From Odontesthes bonariensis (taxonomy: Eukaryota; Chordata; Actinopteri; Atheriniformes; Atherinopsidae), in the NCBI RefSeq assembly GCF_027942865.1, contig NC_134519.1, forward strand, positions 21,672,248-21,736,247: 64,000 nucleotides of DNA, in the 5' to 3' direction. The notes below the pieces were generated by a model, which was not told where the DNA came from, searched no databases, and saw only the letters and a list, made by a program, of their open reading frames with translations. The position numbers and the translations under genes are program-made. Positions 26,071-38,208 of this stretch are shown piece after piece (the first letter of the stretch is position 1; every line of letters starts with the position of its first letter).

Positions 26071-28872
26071 TGTGAGAAGAAAACATTATTGTGCCTTCAA
26101 GTGACAGCTCCCAGAGATTTAGGGAGCTGGCAGAAACAGAGGTCTTCAAACTGGCTCTGTGCCGGGGGTGAATGAACAATAATGATTTCACTTGACCTTC
26201 AAGATGTGCAAGTCTTCGATTGATACCAAGGAGAGACCTACTATCTTTTCTACTTCCCTGACGGTTGATTAACGTTCTTTCTTTTCCTGGGAGGTTGTTG
26301 ATTTAAACCACACAGTGAAGGTTAGAGACAGCCAGAGACAGTGGCAGCAGTGAAAAATGCCTCAAGGAGATCCCATAGGAGACTGAGCTGCCTGAGCTAG
26401 CGGTGAAGGTCATTTCTTTGCTGGGCTTTCTAGACTATGGTGTTTGCGCTTGCCTGCGGTTTTAGATCCTGGAAAAATATGCAACCCGGTTTTCAAATAT
26501 TCAACACTACCTGCAGCCATCTCTACATTTTGCTTGTTCGGCTTGTAAAGTGCGTGACCGAGGGGTTTTTGGATGTGCTTTGTGCTTGTTTTAGATTATA
26601 ATTGTGAAGCTAGAGATACATGTGAATTAATATTGACCATATTAATTCATGGCTGATTATTATTCTGGAATCCAACAAATGCCAAAAGACCTAAACAATG
26701 ATATTAACTTAGAACATTTATAATGGAGATTATCAGACCTAAAACAAGTACAAACAGTTAATTCACCCTTGTTCCGAATGGTCGGGACATCTTGCATGTT
26801 GGGCTTTATGTGTCACGGATGTGATACAGATTCAAATGACAGTGTGCATGCACAGCTTTGAGAGTTGCAGAGAATAATGGAATATTTGCATTGGAGCACT
26901 GACCCTATTAATTGTTACAGTGCACACGCAAACAGACAAAACACACACTCTGAAACATGGTCACCTTCATAAAGAAGCAAACAGTATCTTGGGAAACAAA
27001 TACATCCTCATTTAAATCGGCCTCTGGCAAACAGCTGAAGTTACGTCCACAAACATCTGCAATACATCTGCAAAGCCAAAGTGTTCCTGCACACAGAGAG
27101 CTGTCACTGCTCTCTGAGAGAGAAGGATGAGTTCTGCATGTAAAGCAGTTATAACAGCTGTTCTCAGACCTGGCAATAAGCCTTATCCCATCCTTTGGGT
27201 CCTCACAAAGTAACACAGATTTCACGGCACCAAGCTTCGCAGCAAATAGGCAATATTTGATACAATTGCCATAAAATAGTAATCAACAAGCAGGCATAGG
27301 AGGAGGAGAAAAGAGGATGCATGGTACCCCATTTCAAGGGCAAGGGACAAGAGGAGAGGATGAGAGTGTGATAAGTCTAGTGACTAAAGCAGGCACTGAA
27401 TGAAAGAAGACAGATCATGAACAGTGGCTTGAAAAGCTGCTGCTGCCATGATTAAAATTAAGTTTTTATAAGGTAAAGTAATTTTCTAAAGAAAGAAAGA
27501 AAAGAAATGTTATGCAAAAGTTTACTCGAGAAATCTGAGCTCTGAGATAACTTTTATCAAGTCATCTGACCGTACCTTGTTGCAGAGGGCCATGAGTAGT
27601 TCACAGTCATAACTAAGAAAGGCTAGCTTAGGCACATTCCAACACGGTTTTAAATATTTTGCAATAAGAAAATCTTTCCCAACAATCAACAGCCCAGTAT
27701 TCTGCAGCTGGACTGCATTCTGAAAATTAAAATCCCCTGGTCTGATACCTACAAACCAGGAGAACACACTAAAAAGATGAAGTGTTTTCAGGTACTGATT
27801 CCTTTTTTTTAATCCGAGAGTAATTAGGAATTAGTGGTGAGAAGAAATGGTGGCGACTTGATCACAAGATTTGTAGAGTGAAAGAGAAAACCTCCGTTTG
27901 ACTGCTAAAGACCTTCAGGAACCTCGTGAAAAGAACAGATCTTGAACTATTCTGCACGTAGATGGATCAGTCATGAAGAACATCTAACTGGTAAGAAGAA
28001 TGGATAAACTAAATACCACCAAACTCTGGAAAAACAAACTTCACCAGGTGTAAAAGAAGTTGAAAATAAAAATTACGTGGTTTCCACAACAGGATAATAA
28101 TACAGTACTAAACACTCACCAAAACTGTTTTTAAAAAACTGTTAACAAGGTGGGATACTCGCTTCAGGAGGTGGAGCGCTATCCATAGAGGGGGCCAAAA
28201 CATTTGCTCTGGGGCTTTTTTTCCCCATTTTTTAAGCTTAACATTTTATATTAAGAATGGAAATAAAGAAATAAAAACTTTCGGAAATCGGGACATCTAC
28301 TAATCGGTTATTCATAGTAACAGAAATATCAAGTTAGGGTGCACATATGTTTGTTTAACACAAAATAGGCAAAGAGAAAGAAATGTATTGTGAAAATTAC
28401 AGGATGTATTTAATCAAAGTCTGACTGAGGAATGAAGAGACTTGACATGGAAATGTGCAATAGGATTTAATAAGCACTGAGAAATAAGATAACCGTTTTA
28501 CTTTCAGCCTCGTTGGGCCACAGTAACAAATCGCAGAAATTTCTAAGGCTGTCAGTTTTCAAGCTTGGCAGCTTGTCAAAATAAAGTTAGTCAGACTGGC
28601 AACTCTTTTGTTTTTTGGTATGAAAAGGACTGGGTAACCTTGGATAATTCCCACAGCTGTATTTGCCTGCCCTCTTGTGGACAGAGTCGAGACAGAGGCC
28701 GGGCCCTAAGAAGAATGTAGTTTTATGTCCTGGAAGGAAGCATACAGTCCAAAATCTTCTTAAACTACACCTCTATCTGTTTTCATTAACAGAGATTCCA
28801 ATCCAAAAAATAATCAATCAGCCTTTCAATCAGTGATAAATATGAAAGTGGATGAATGTGAGAGATAAACCT

Positions 28873-29097
28873 GCCAACTACAGCCATCACTCGTTCACAG
28901 GCCTGAGCGTACAATTATATGGGATGAAAACGGATAGAAGGTGTTGGATGAACGTGGGGGAGCTGAGAGCACCTCTGTGTCTGCTGTGTCCTCCTACTCG
29001 GCAGGCAGTGTGGAGGCAGAGCATTTATTCTATTTCAGTCCCTGGATATGTGAGATCTTTTCTTCACTGTTCCCTCTAAGACCGGAGTGACTCATCG
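28873..29097. repeat. local duplication, copy B
   Basis: Direct-orientation counterpart of 24723-24950, about 4.15 kb away. Just upstream of both copies lies a shared CTGCCCTCTTGTGGAC block (about 24467 and 28667), so the duplicated unit may be longer and interrupted. Confidence 0.8.
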
Positions 29098-29714
29098 GCA
29101 CTTGTGCACAGTCTGCAGGCAGAAAGGCAAAAGAGAATCATTCCCAGACAAACAAGTCACATTTGACTGCTTTTCATTGGCGCAATGAATTTTAATGCCG
29201 CATCATGCTTTTTCTTATCTTTCTGTGTCATCCTATCTTGTTTTCTTTTGCTCTACTAAATGTTATGGCAGCCATAAAGCATGACTTTTATGGTTTTAAG
29301 AGAATAAATGTTTTTCTTTAAAGAGCATTGAAGATTACAGACGTTTATGCTTCCTATCACAGACATCTAGTCTTCACATGATGATATCGGCTTATTTTTG
29401 CGCTCCATTGCTTTATTATAAGAGCCACACCTCATCAAGTTGACATTTGGGAATTTTAGTGGACCCTTATTAATATGATGATATCAAAATGCCCTAGGCA
29501 CCATTAGCCGCATTATCAATTTTGTTACCGAATATTCTGAGTTAGATATAATATTTTCAACTGTGAGTGAATAGACCTGTGTTGGTTTTTACTTCAGCAA
29601 TCGTATCTGTGATTGATTCACAATACTTTATTAGCTCATGTCATCTTTTTACGGTTGTAATGTAGCTTTAATCTAAGAATAGATAAGGAAACGTTGTAAC
29701 GTTGCTCCTAACGC

Positions 29715-30195
29715 TGTATAGTCAAAGTCAAAGTCAAATTTATTTATATAGCACATTTCATGTACAAACAGTTCAAAGTGCTTCACATAAAATAAAGCAT
29801 TACAGCAGGGGGAGTAAGAAGCATTAAAAATACATAAAAGAATATAAAGAGAAACAAATAAAATCATTTAAATGAATTTAAAAACAAGCAACAGTCAAGA
29901 TAAATTAAAAGATAGCGTGCAGATTTCATGCATGGACACATGAGAAAAGAAATGTTTTTAACATGGATTTAAAAATGTCTACATTTGGTGAAAGTTTAAT
30001 CTCCACTGGCAGTTTGTTCCACTTGTTTGCAGCATAACAGCTAAATGCTGCTTCTCCATGTTTAGTCTGGACTCTGGACTGGACCAGCTGACCTGAGTCC
30101 TTGGATCTAAGAGCTCTGCTGGCTTTATATTCTCTGAACATATCACAGATGTATTTTGGGCCTAAACCGTTTTGGGATTTGTTAACCATCAGTAG
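29715..30195 (-). mobile_element. L2-like LINE 3' fragment
   Basis: On the minus strand an 87-codon frame (30189 down to 29926) reads MVNKSQNGLGPKYICDMF, SRALRSKDSGQLVQSRVQTK, HGEAAFSCYAANKWNKLP and IFKSMLKTFLF. This is the usual C-terminal end of a fish L2-type LINE ORF2. It is followed by a 3' UTR ending in GTGCTATATAAATAAATTTG and three TTTGAC units. The element is 5' truncated and only the terminus remains. It lies about 0.3 kb upstream of the C1q gene. Confidence 0.85.
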
Positions 30196-30437
30196 GCTTT
30201 TAAAATCTATTCTGTGACTGACTATAGTGTTTGTATATTTTATAGAAAACTGACTATTTTACATAAACTGTTAACTAAGACTGGTTTATGCACAAATGGC
30301 AAATAAAAAACCTTGAACCTTGAAATAATCTTCAATAAACATTTGAAGAAAATTTTCCACTGGTGATTAAATGATAACCAAAGAAACCTTTGATCGGTAA
30401 TAATCCTGAAATCGAGGGCAAATTCTTCTTTGTGTGG

Positions 30438-30445
30438 TATAAAAG
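30438..30445 (+). promoter_or_regulatory. TATA box of the C1q-domain gene
   Basis: TATAAAAG lies 63 nt before the start codon at 30501. This is good core-promoter spacing for a short 5' UTR of about 30 nt. Confidence 0.75.
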
Positions 30446-30500
30446 GTACAGTGAGGAGAACTGACGCAGAACTGATGCCCACAAGCAGAAGTAATTCAAG

Positions 30501-30747
30501 ATGAGGACTCTGGTGGCTGTGTTAACTTTATCCCTCTTCTATCTGTGTGTGGCTGAGGTTCCAGATCATCAAGCAGGAGAACCAAACAGCCCCGAAGCAA
30601 TTGGCATCGAATCAGCTTGTGCCTGTGCTGCTGACCCAAAACCAAGCCAGATAAACTATTGTGAACTTGCTGACATTTTAAGAGAATTGAAGACCAAACT
30701 GGAATACACAGAGACAAAGCTGGAGATCCTGAGGTCAGAAATCCAAG
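30501..30747 (+). CDS. C1q-domain gene exon 1 (signal peptide and coiled coil)
   Basis: ATG through CAA G|GTAAGA, 82 codons plus one base. It encodes the signal peptide, linker and coiled coil. Confidence 0.92.
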
Positions 30748-31324
30748 GTAAGAGCAGTCAATTTCTAGTTTTTATTTGCGTATACTATGAATCATCCCTC
30801 ATTTTCTTGTAACCTCAAGATAATCGAGTTGCATTTGGAGCATCTATCAGCAATGGTGAAAATATTGGACCCTTCAACACAGAGATCACGCTAATCTACA
30901 AGAAAGTCTATGCAAACACAGGTTCATTTAACCCTGGAACAGGTAACCATACCACAGTAATAAGTAGCTAAACATTCATTGGTCTATAACATACTGCCAT
31001 AGATTACTTTAAGTGAACATGTGACTGTGCTAACCATTCCCAGGTATATTCACCGCTCCAGTCAAAGGAGTCTACTACTTCAGCTTCTCTGGCCATAATA
31101 TATCATCTAAACCAATGGGGCTGCGGCTGATGAAGAATGGAGAGCAGATGGTCTGTGTGTACAACCACATGTCTGGAAATCGCCATGAAACTGCAACCAA
31201 TGGCATGACTCTGCAGCTTGAAGTAGGAGACCAGGTGTACATGAGACTGAGGAAAGACACGTGGGTTTTTGATAATTCAAATGATCACACTACCTTTATT
31301 GGTCATTTGTTATTTCCTCTCTAA
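30501..31324 (+). CDS. secreted C1q-domain protein (complement C1q-like), 3 exons
   Basis: Coding segments are 30501-30747, 30820-30942 and 31044-31324 (651 nt, 216 residues plus TAA), all GT-AG and in frame. Residues 1 to about 18 (MRTLVAVLTLSLFYLCVAE) form a signal peptide. A short Cys-containing linker follows (ACACAADPKPSQINYC), then a heptad-like helix at about 58-82 (LADILRELKTKLEYTETKLE, probable trimerising coiled coil). The C1q/TNF-like globular domain spans about 85-216, with hallmarks VAFGASISNG, IGPFNTEITLIYKKVYANTG, GIFTAPVKGVYYFSFSGH, LEVGDQVYMRL and the FIGHLLFPL end. No collagen repeat is present. Such short C1q proteins are expanded in teleosts; some resemble cerebellins and some act in innate recognition. 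The ligand cannot be read from sequence. It is opposite in strand to the neighbouring genes. The exact subfamily name is uncertain, so no symbol is given. Confidence 0.92.
30820..30942 (+). CDS. C1q-domain gene exon 2
   Basis: A 123-nt exon between acceptor CTCAAG and donor ACAG|GTAACC. It encodes the first C1q beta strands (DNRVAFGASISNG...). Confidence 0.92.
31044..31324 (+). CDS. C1q-domain gene exon 3 and stop
   Basis: A 281-nt terminal coding segment after acceptor TTCCCAG. It encodes GIFTAPVKGVYYFSFSGHNI through LLFPL and TAA. Confidence 0.92.
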
Positions 31325-31649
31325 GTGTGTGAAGGAGTGTCAGTATTATAACATAGCAAAAAAAAGGATTCAAAATTATTCAATTCTAGTGAGAATCTTT
31401 AGTGTTAAACTTGTTGATGAAGATTGATATTTAAAAGAAGAATCCTTATTATTGTGTACTGTACTTATGGTAAAAATCTGATGCATAGATTTCGTATTTG
31501 CCATATTTTTATTGTAAAGAGGGTACTTGCTTTTTCAAAATAACTATGTTGAGTGTTAGATTTATTTGTCATTGTTCTTTAAAGCTTTAAGTGCTAAAGC
31601 TTACTCACCAATTTTGTTCAGATTTTGTACAACAAGCAAGTGAAAATGC

Positions 31650-31659
31650 AATAAATAAA
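31650..31659 (+). terminator. poly(A) signals of the C1q-domain gene
   Basis: Two overlapping AATAAA hexamers (31650-31655 and 31654-31659), about 325 nt after the stop codon. They fit a short 3' UTR. Confidence 0.75.
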
Positions 31660-34600
31660 AAGTCCCTGTAAAGGCTTGATAAATAGTTTTCTTAAGTCTG
31701 ACAATGGAACAACTAATATATTGAAAAACTTGCCAAACATAAATAAATTATTGAAAAAAAATATACAAGAACTACATTAAAAGGACATACTGGGGGCTTT
31801 CCAACCACAGAAACCCTTTGATTGTCCTTACAACTTTTGGTTACAGTTCCTCATCTTTTTTGTGCCCGTACCACAGGAACTCTGGTCGATTGCATTTCAT
31901 AGTGCTGTCGTCTTTTTAAGCTCCATCTTCAGAGCAAAAACTTTCTTACCACGAGGGAAACCATCTGTGAAGCAGCTGTATTGGTCAGAAATTCACAAGT
32001 GAATGATGATTGGTCCAAATGATGCAAGTGCACAATGATTGGCTGAATGGCCAAGCGCAACATCAGGGCCACCATTTCGAAATAACATCTTAACATCCGT
32101 GAAAAACTTGTGATCTTCACAACAGTTCTCAATGTTAGCCATGTAAATGGAACCAGAGAAGAAGTCCTTGAGGGTATATTGTTCTGGACGAGGCTCATAA
32201 ACCCCCAGAAGCCTGTTTAGTCTAAATTGGCCTGCTGATGTTTATCATGTTCATCACCATCTTAGCTGAGTTTGTCAATGTTTGTTAACAAGCCCAAAAT
32301 AAAATATGGCTAAGGCTAATCCCCTATCAAAGTATTAGTGCTTACAGCAAAGTAATGGAAAAATTAAGATTTATTTTGAAATACAGAGTAAATCACAGAG
32401 CCCTAACGATACCATAATGACAGGGTACTGAAAAGACGATACCCTGATACTCTGCTCGGTGCCTACACCCACTCAGGGTCTTAAGCATTCAACTCGTACG
32501 ATGGTAAAATATTTCAGACGTTGCAGCCGTTTGACCTGTGTGTAGCGCCAAATTAAAAGCATCCACCAGCAAACATACGTAGGATGGCATACTTTACTCT
32601 CTTCCATGCAAATGTTCCCTACATCAGAATCATGTTGATGCTGTTATAAAACACTACCATTTCTTTTTAGGGTCACCAAGCCTGGCACATTAACTGAAGA
32701 GGCTGCGTATAACTATGACAACTAAAATTGATGCAGCATTTGCTTTGCTTCTGTTCCATTACATCAGATTTGTTTCAGTAACTACAGTGTGGCAGACTAA
32801 CTGATATGGGGCTATTATCCACTGTCTTTACATTCTTGATAAGCTTCTATATTCAAAATAACTTGGTTAGCGTTATAAAGCGATCATGATAAGGGCTTAA
32901 ATACATTCTTTTTACAGATTGACAGTTACCTTTGTAGACATACCTCACATACAGTTTGGTCTCATGACCATTAGAGGTTAAATATTCTTTGAATATAATA
33001 TGTTGTTGTTTTGGCCTATATGAACATTATAACCCATGGGATAATATTTGGGTAGAAAACAATAAAACAATAATGTTTTCTATATTTTGGAACACACACA
33101 CACAAATAGGCACAGTGAAAAAAGGGCTTTTGAGGAGCTTGATGGTGGATTTAGTTTCTTCATGCACTCAGTCTTTCTGCTAAATTAAACTTTGCTCAGC
33201 CAACATGCTTCTGTTGCTTTGTATTTACCAGAAATAAACAAATTGAAGTATGAGAAATGATTCTACATAATGTCGAACTCTTCCCTGAATGTGGTTGGAG
33301 GCTTAGCGAACACATGATTCCATCTGACCTTATTATGCTTGCCAACAACAGCCGTGCTGCATTACTGTAACTATGAAAAGCATGAACAACAGAAAGTTGA
33401 AGTGCCATAGATAGAGCATGCAAGATGAAAGAAGACTTTCTTGTATCTGCATTTTCTCACATCTCCATTTTATTGCAGGGGTCAATTGAAAGTATCTGCT
33501 GTCACGCTGTTATCAGTCCGTGTGATTAAGTGGTTTAAAGAGTAACACATGCAGAGGCTGAGAATGTGATTTCAGGACAGCGTGTCTGCAGTGGCTTGCG
33601 GTTGTTAAGATGATTTGATTGAGGGTTACAGTTTCTGTCTGTGTCTTTTTGTGTCCAAAAAAACAGACTTACAGTCCATTGTTGTCACATGATCTTGTAG
33701 GCTTCTTTGCTCAAATCACATGGAGCCGTTGCGCGCACTTCCGTGAAGCACGTGAAATCTGTTCATCTTCTCCCTATCCTTTCACACCACTTCAGTCTCT
33801 ATCAAGCATTTGGGCTCAGTTTGGAAATAATACATGACACACATCTCAGAACATTGCAAAACCGGGGTCATGCCCTGTGCATCAAAAGGGGAGCAGGCTG
33901 TGACAAACTGCCTGTCTGTTACAACATTCTGTAGATTTGAGGTGAGCTTAAACAGGAAGTGCCCTATCATCCACCCTTCCTTTCCTCTATACGCTAAAAA
34001 AGCCTGACACATCAGTGAGCCGTGTTCAATAGATTTGCATACAGGGAAATTCTAATGTGACACTGGTTACAGGCATCGAAACTTTAGGTCAAAACTGTTA
34101 AAGGCTTTATTTGATTTAACTTGATTGAATTTTTCCTATAGATTCCATATTTATATACTACACCAGACCGTGTTTGAAATGTTATGAAGGGTGCGTTTGT
34201 GTAATGCAGCAGTGAGTAGACGATGGTGTCAGGCAAACCTCCAGCTCTGGGGCTTACTAACACATTTGAGAAATGTGTTTGCAGTTCTCGGACGCAGTTG
34301 AAGAAGCAAAGGCAAAACTGAGCAAACCCCCTCCACCCCTCAACAGCTGAAAGAAAAACCGCACTTTGCTGTTGCGAAAGATGACTAAGACAAACCAAGA
34401 CAAACTCTTAAGTGTTTCCAGCTGACTCAAGTGCCACAGCTGTGGTGATCAACACTGTGAAGAAATACAGGAGTCTCAAACATTAATACTCGTGCTGTTC
34501 CACCAATAGAAGATTTAATGAGGCCTGGTAGTTGGCATGGGAATGTTAAACATGTTCTCTTCAAGAACCAGCATGAAAATCATTAACAGATTGTGATTAG

Positions 34601-37160
34601 GGATTATTTGTCATTTCTATTTCATTGTTATAGCTGATAAAGTTCCATTTAACTATCTTGTATAGGGTCGGATATTTTAGCCCATCTAGTTGTCAGGATT
34701 CTTTCAGTGGTTCACAACCTGACAACGGGGTGCATACGAGTTCTAACACACACGTGCATCCTCGTTTCTGCACATTCATACGTAGCATGGAGAGAGTTGC
34801 CACAACGGCTCGTAAGAATAGTTTGAATAAAAGGAAAGCCATGTAAATACTGCTTCTCGTGAGAGCTGTTGAGGACTACTGGTTTGATTTTATTTTTTAA
34901 ATTCAAGAGGGACCCTGTCATTTCAGAAAGAAGTGGAAAAGAAGAATATTTGGCTTTGAAATGCAGGGGAGTTGAAGTCAAAAGCCACCACATACAGAAT
35001 GTGTGAAAAAGTGTACTTACTTCTCACTGACCGGCGATGAACGATTCAAATTCTGTTTCTGCTCATTTCAGCAACTGCATGGAATTTTTTTTCACGTTGC
35101 ATACAGCTGACCACCTTTAACCAGTTGCACGGATGAACATCAGCAAACTGAATATAAATGCTGCACCAAGTCACTCTGTCACGACTGCTTGTTTAGTGTT
35201 GGCCAATTTAGCTTTGAAAGTGATCTTGAACGACCTCATGAAATTGCTGCGAGGTTGTCAGGTGTCTGTTGATCACTACATCCATACTCAGCTATGGGTC
35301 CACTTTGGCAGAACTGCATGAGAAATGCCTTATTTCTAAGCAAAACATTTTTCGCTTGCATAGAAAGAAATTAAGTTCGCCGGGACATCAATTAAAAATA
35401 AGATGACATTTAGGACTTCTCTTTGCCTTTGACGAGTAAGAAAGGAGTGAATAATGCATTAATGCTAGAAAAGCATGCAGATAGCAACAGCTCCTGAAGA
35501 TAATCATGACAAAAACAAAGTTGTCACTGCTAGAAGAAGCGACCCTTTCTCTGCATATATGACCTGCAGAGTAGGAGCTGGCAATGCGACCGTGAGTCTC
35601 GGCGATAAGACGGCCACTCGCAGCAGCAGAAGATCGCTGCCCAATCTGAGGAACAACTCTCCGAATGCCAGTCCACAGGATGCACGGCTGAATGAACTTG
35701 GCTGCCGATACAAAAAGCCCTCTCTGTCCTCCACTTTGCAGCCGAGAAAACATGCGGAGGGAAAAGGGGAAGCAGCTCTCCCCAACTAAAACACACTCAC
35801 TGGAAACCCATTGCACTAACCAAACAAGCGGACAGAGAGGATCATTTATTCACGATTGGCACGACCACAGATTCAACAACAAGTGACTGAAGGCTGTTCA
35901 TAACTTTTTAAAACGTGTCAAATCCGGGATCTTGTGCCCCATCTATAACTGTATGATGTACAAATACAATGAAAGTTAGAAAGAACAAAATGGCATCATT
36001 TTTCACTTGTACCTATGAATGAGCCTCTTTTTGATTTGTTAAAATGTATAAATATCCAAAAGCACAGGAAAATATGGATCACAAGTTCCCTGAAGTCATT
36101 AAATGACATATTGTGTCACAACAGTCAAAACCCCCCCAAATACATCTCCTTTGTGACAGCTTTCAGTGTAAATTTTGGCTGTTTATATATCGTAGAAGTG
36201 ATTTATGATGAGAATTTCAAATTAATGGCTCATCAGTCAGTTGCAAAAAATAAAAATAAAAAATGGACACAGTGACAACAAAGTCCAATATAAGCTACAC
36301 CTAAAGTAAAATGTGAAGACACATAAGAGCAGAGACAGGGACGGGACACAGTGTTAGGTAAAATGTGTTCTGTATTACAAGTCTCTCAAAACTGACAGGT
36401 GGGTGGCAGAGGATTTGTCCAAAAAGGAGATATACAAGTACGGCAAGTCAAAAATGTCACATTTTAGAAAAGAAAAGAAAAACAAACTAAAACACTATAA
36501 TAATACATACAGACATGGCTTGCCATTCACAGAACCCAAATTCCAGTGGGAAACGTTTGTTTTCTGTTGTTCTCGATGGACTAGTACCTAGAGAAATGAC
36601 CTGAATCTGACCCTGAAACAACAGGTCTGTTCCAAGCTGAGCCTCCCGACCGTAGGCTTCGACTCTAAATGAAAACCAGAGTGTACACTGAAAACGGCTA
36701 AAAAAGAAAAAGTTCTGATTGCCATCGAGACGCGCTGCAGAGGAAGTAGGGCTCATCAGTTGGCACAGTCACAGGAGATTTCTTAGGGAAGGCACTTGAC
36801 ATGGGGCCGTGGCGTTCCCCATGCAGCGACAGAAATGCACCGACACCCTTGTTTGTGCGCATTGTGGAGGGACACCATCAGCTGGGTGCAAGTTCCATGA
36901 TAAACATCACCAAACCGAGGAAGGGGGGAAAACATGGAAATATCTCTACGCAGCACCTCAGTGGGCGGGTCTGCGCTGCCTGGATCACACCTGACAGACA
37001 GTCTGAGGGAATTACAAGAAACTGGATTTGATTAACCTGTGCAAGGCTTGAGTGGTCATTTTAAATGCTTTCAGTCCTCCTCTTGCCAGAAAGGCCCTAA
37101 AGGTGACGTATCCCGTCTTCTCCCTGCCTAGGGATTTGGCATGATATCTCAGCACCACCA

Positions 37161-37183
37161 CCATCATCATCATCATCATCATC
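37161..37183. repeat. (CAT)n microsatellite
   Basis: About seven CAT units after a short CCA run, in the probable rap2b 3' UTR. Confidence 0.9.
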
Positions 37184-37569
37184 GCAGCCAGTCTCCAAGA
37201 CAGAAGAACCCAGCCCAGAAGATAGAACAGTACTAAACAGAAACCAACAGAAAATAACCAGATAACACGTGTCTCTTTAAGTTTCACAATTAGACATTCC
37301 CATTGAGGCACAATTCCAGAGAAGTGTCAAATACAAAGCTATAAAAAAATACCAAAACATTCAAGTACTCCGTCATGTAAACACTTTTCAAGACTATGGT
37401 ACAGAATCGATTGTTGTCGTCGTCGATTTTGTTTTGTGTGCAACAATAAGACAACATTGTGAAGAGAGAGAATACTTTCGCAAAAAGCCTGCAGCACAGC
37501 TTCGAAGCTCAAACTCAGCACATTTTCTGCATGTCTGTCCGTTGTTTTTTTTTTTTTTTTTAAATCTTT

Positions 37570-37591
37570 TGTTGTTGTTGTTGTTGTTGTT
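37570..37591. repeat. (TTG)7 microsatellite
   Basis: Seven TTG units with a T-run of about 17 just before them, within 40 nt of the rap2b stop codon. Confidence 0.9.
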
Positions 37592-37607
37592 AATTTTCTT
37601 ATTTCTT

Positions 37608-38156
37608 TTATAGAAGGACACATGAGCAGCACTGGTCGCCACCACTGGGAACAGTTGAATAGTTCATCTGTCTCACTATCTCTGCAAACAGTTCGTCGAC
37701 CGATCCTTTATTTTTGGCTGAAGTTTCCATAAACGGGCAGCTCCACTCTTGAGCCAGCGCCTTTCCTTCCCCGGAAGACACCTCTCTCTCCCCCTCCAGA
37801 TCCACCTTGTTCCCCACCAGGATCATGGGCACCCTCTCGTACCTCTTCACCCGGATGATCTGGTCTCTCATCGGCTTGATGTCCTGGAAGCTCTGCTGGT
37901 TGACCAGGCTGTAAACCAAAATAAAGCCCTGCCCGTTCTTGATGTACAGGTCTCGCATGGAGGCGAACTGCTCGGTCCCCGCCGTGTCCAGGATCTCCAG
38001 CACCGACGGAGACGAGTCCACCTCGATCTCCTTCCTGTAGAAATCCTCTATCGTGGGGTCGTACTTTTCGATGAAGGAGCCCGTCACGAACTGGACCGTC
38101 AGCGCGGATTTGCCGACTCCGCCCGACCCCAAAACAACCACTTTGTACTCCCTCAT
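37608..38156 (-). CDS. rap2b: rap2b, Ras-family small GTPase Rap2b
   Basis: Uninterrupted 182-residue protein from ATG at 38156 to a stop at 37608. It starts [20 protein letters not shown] (P-loop GSGGVGKS at about 10-17). Switch I/effector is YDPTIEDFY (about 32-40), switch II is DTAGTEQF (about 57-64), with NKVD (about 116-119) and ETSAK (about 145-149) as the base-binding boxes. Phe at the position of Ras Ser39 (EDFY) is the Rap2 signature. Within Rap2, [38 protein letters not shown] and [12 protein letters not shown] fit Rap2b rather than Rap2a or Rap2c. The C terminus CCSCVLL has a CAAX box (CVLL, predicted geranylgeranylation) preceded by two Cys that are palmitoylated in Rap2 proteins. 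Rap2 GTPases act at the plasma membrane and recycling endosomes through MINK/TNIK/MAP4K4 and PLC-epsilon. Known vertebrate Rap2b is also intronless in its CDS. Confidence 0.97.
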   Translation of the reverse strand: MREYKVVVLGSGGVGKSALTVQFVTGSFIEKYDPTIEDFYRKEIEVDSSPSVLEILDTAGTEQFASMRDLYIKNGQGFILVYSLVNQQSFQDIKPMRDQIIRVKRYERVPMILVGNKVDLEGEREVSSGEGKALAQEWSCPFMETSAKNKGSVDELFAEIVRQMNYSTVPSGGDQCCSCVLL

Positions 38157-38177
38157 GGCTGAGGGGAGAGGAGGAAG

Positions 38178-38208
<31 letters not shown>

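Larger units (their letters stand above)
15688..30430. other. upstream region of the Kv-beta-1.1 exon; repeats, no recognised exon
   Basis: About 14.7 kb without a supportable coding exon. It contains T-rich and purine-rich stretches near 16.2-17.1 kb, LINE 3'-end remnants (18.86, 23.9 and 29.7-30.2 kb), a decayed Tc1-like element (25.1-26.1 kb), a CA-rich microsatellite (24.63-24.72 kb) and a locally duplicated element (24.7 and 28.9 kb). The promoter or 5' UTR of the Kv-beta-1.1 transcript and possible alternative kcnab1 first exons could be here, but none can be located with confidence. Confidence 0.5.
31665..37600. other. intergenic region between the C1q gene and rap2b; includes the probable rap2b 3' UTR
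   Basis: No convincing coding exon. The part nearest rap2b (about 35.8-37.6 kb) is probably its 3' UTR on the minus strand, with simple repeats at 37161-37183 (CAT) and 37570-37591 (TTG) and a T-run at 37545-37561. A TTTATT (AATAAA in rap2b sense) occurs near 35845. The moderately GC-rich stretch 35.5-35.85 kb is open in several frames on both strands but shows no domain. Confidence 0.45.

Noticed and set aside
35475..35816. GC-richer stretch open in several frames on both strands (104 and 142 codons)
   Set aside because: No domain on either strand; frames open on both strands are likely a composition effect.
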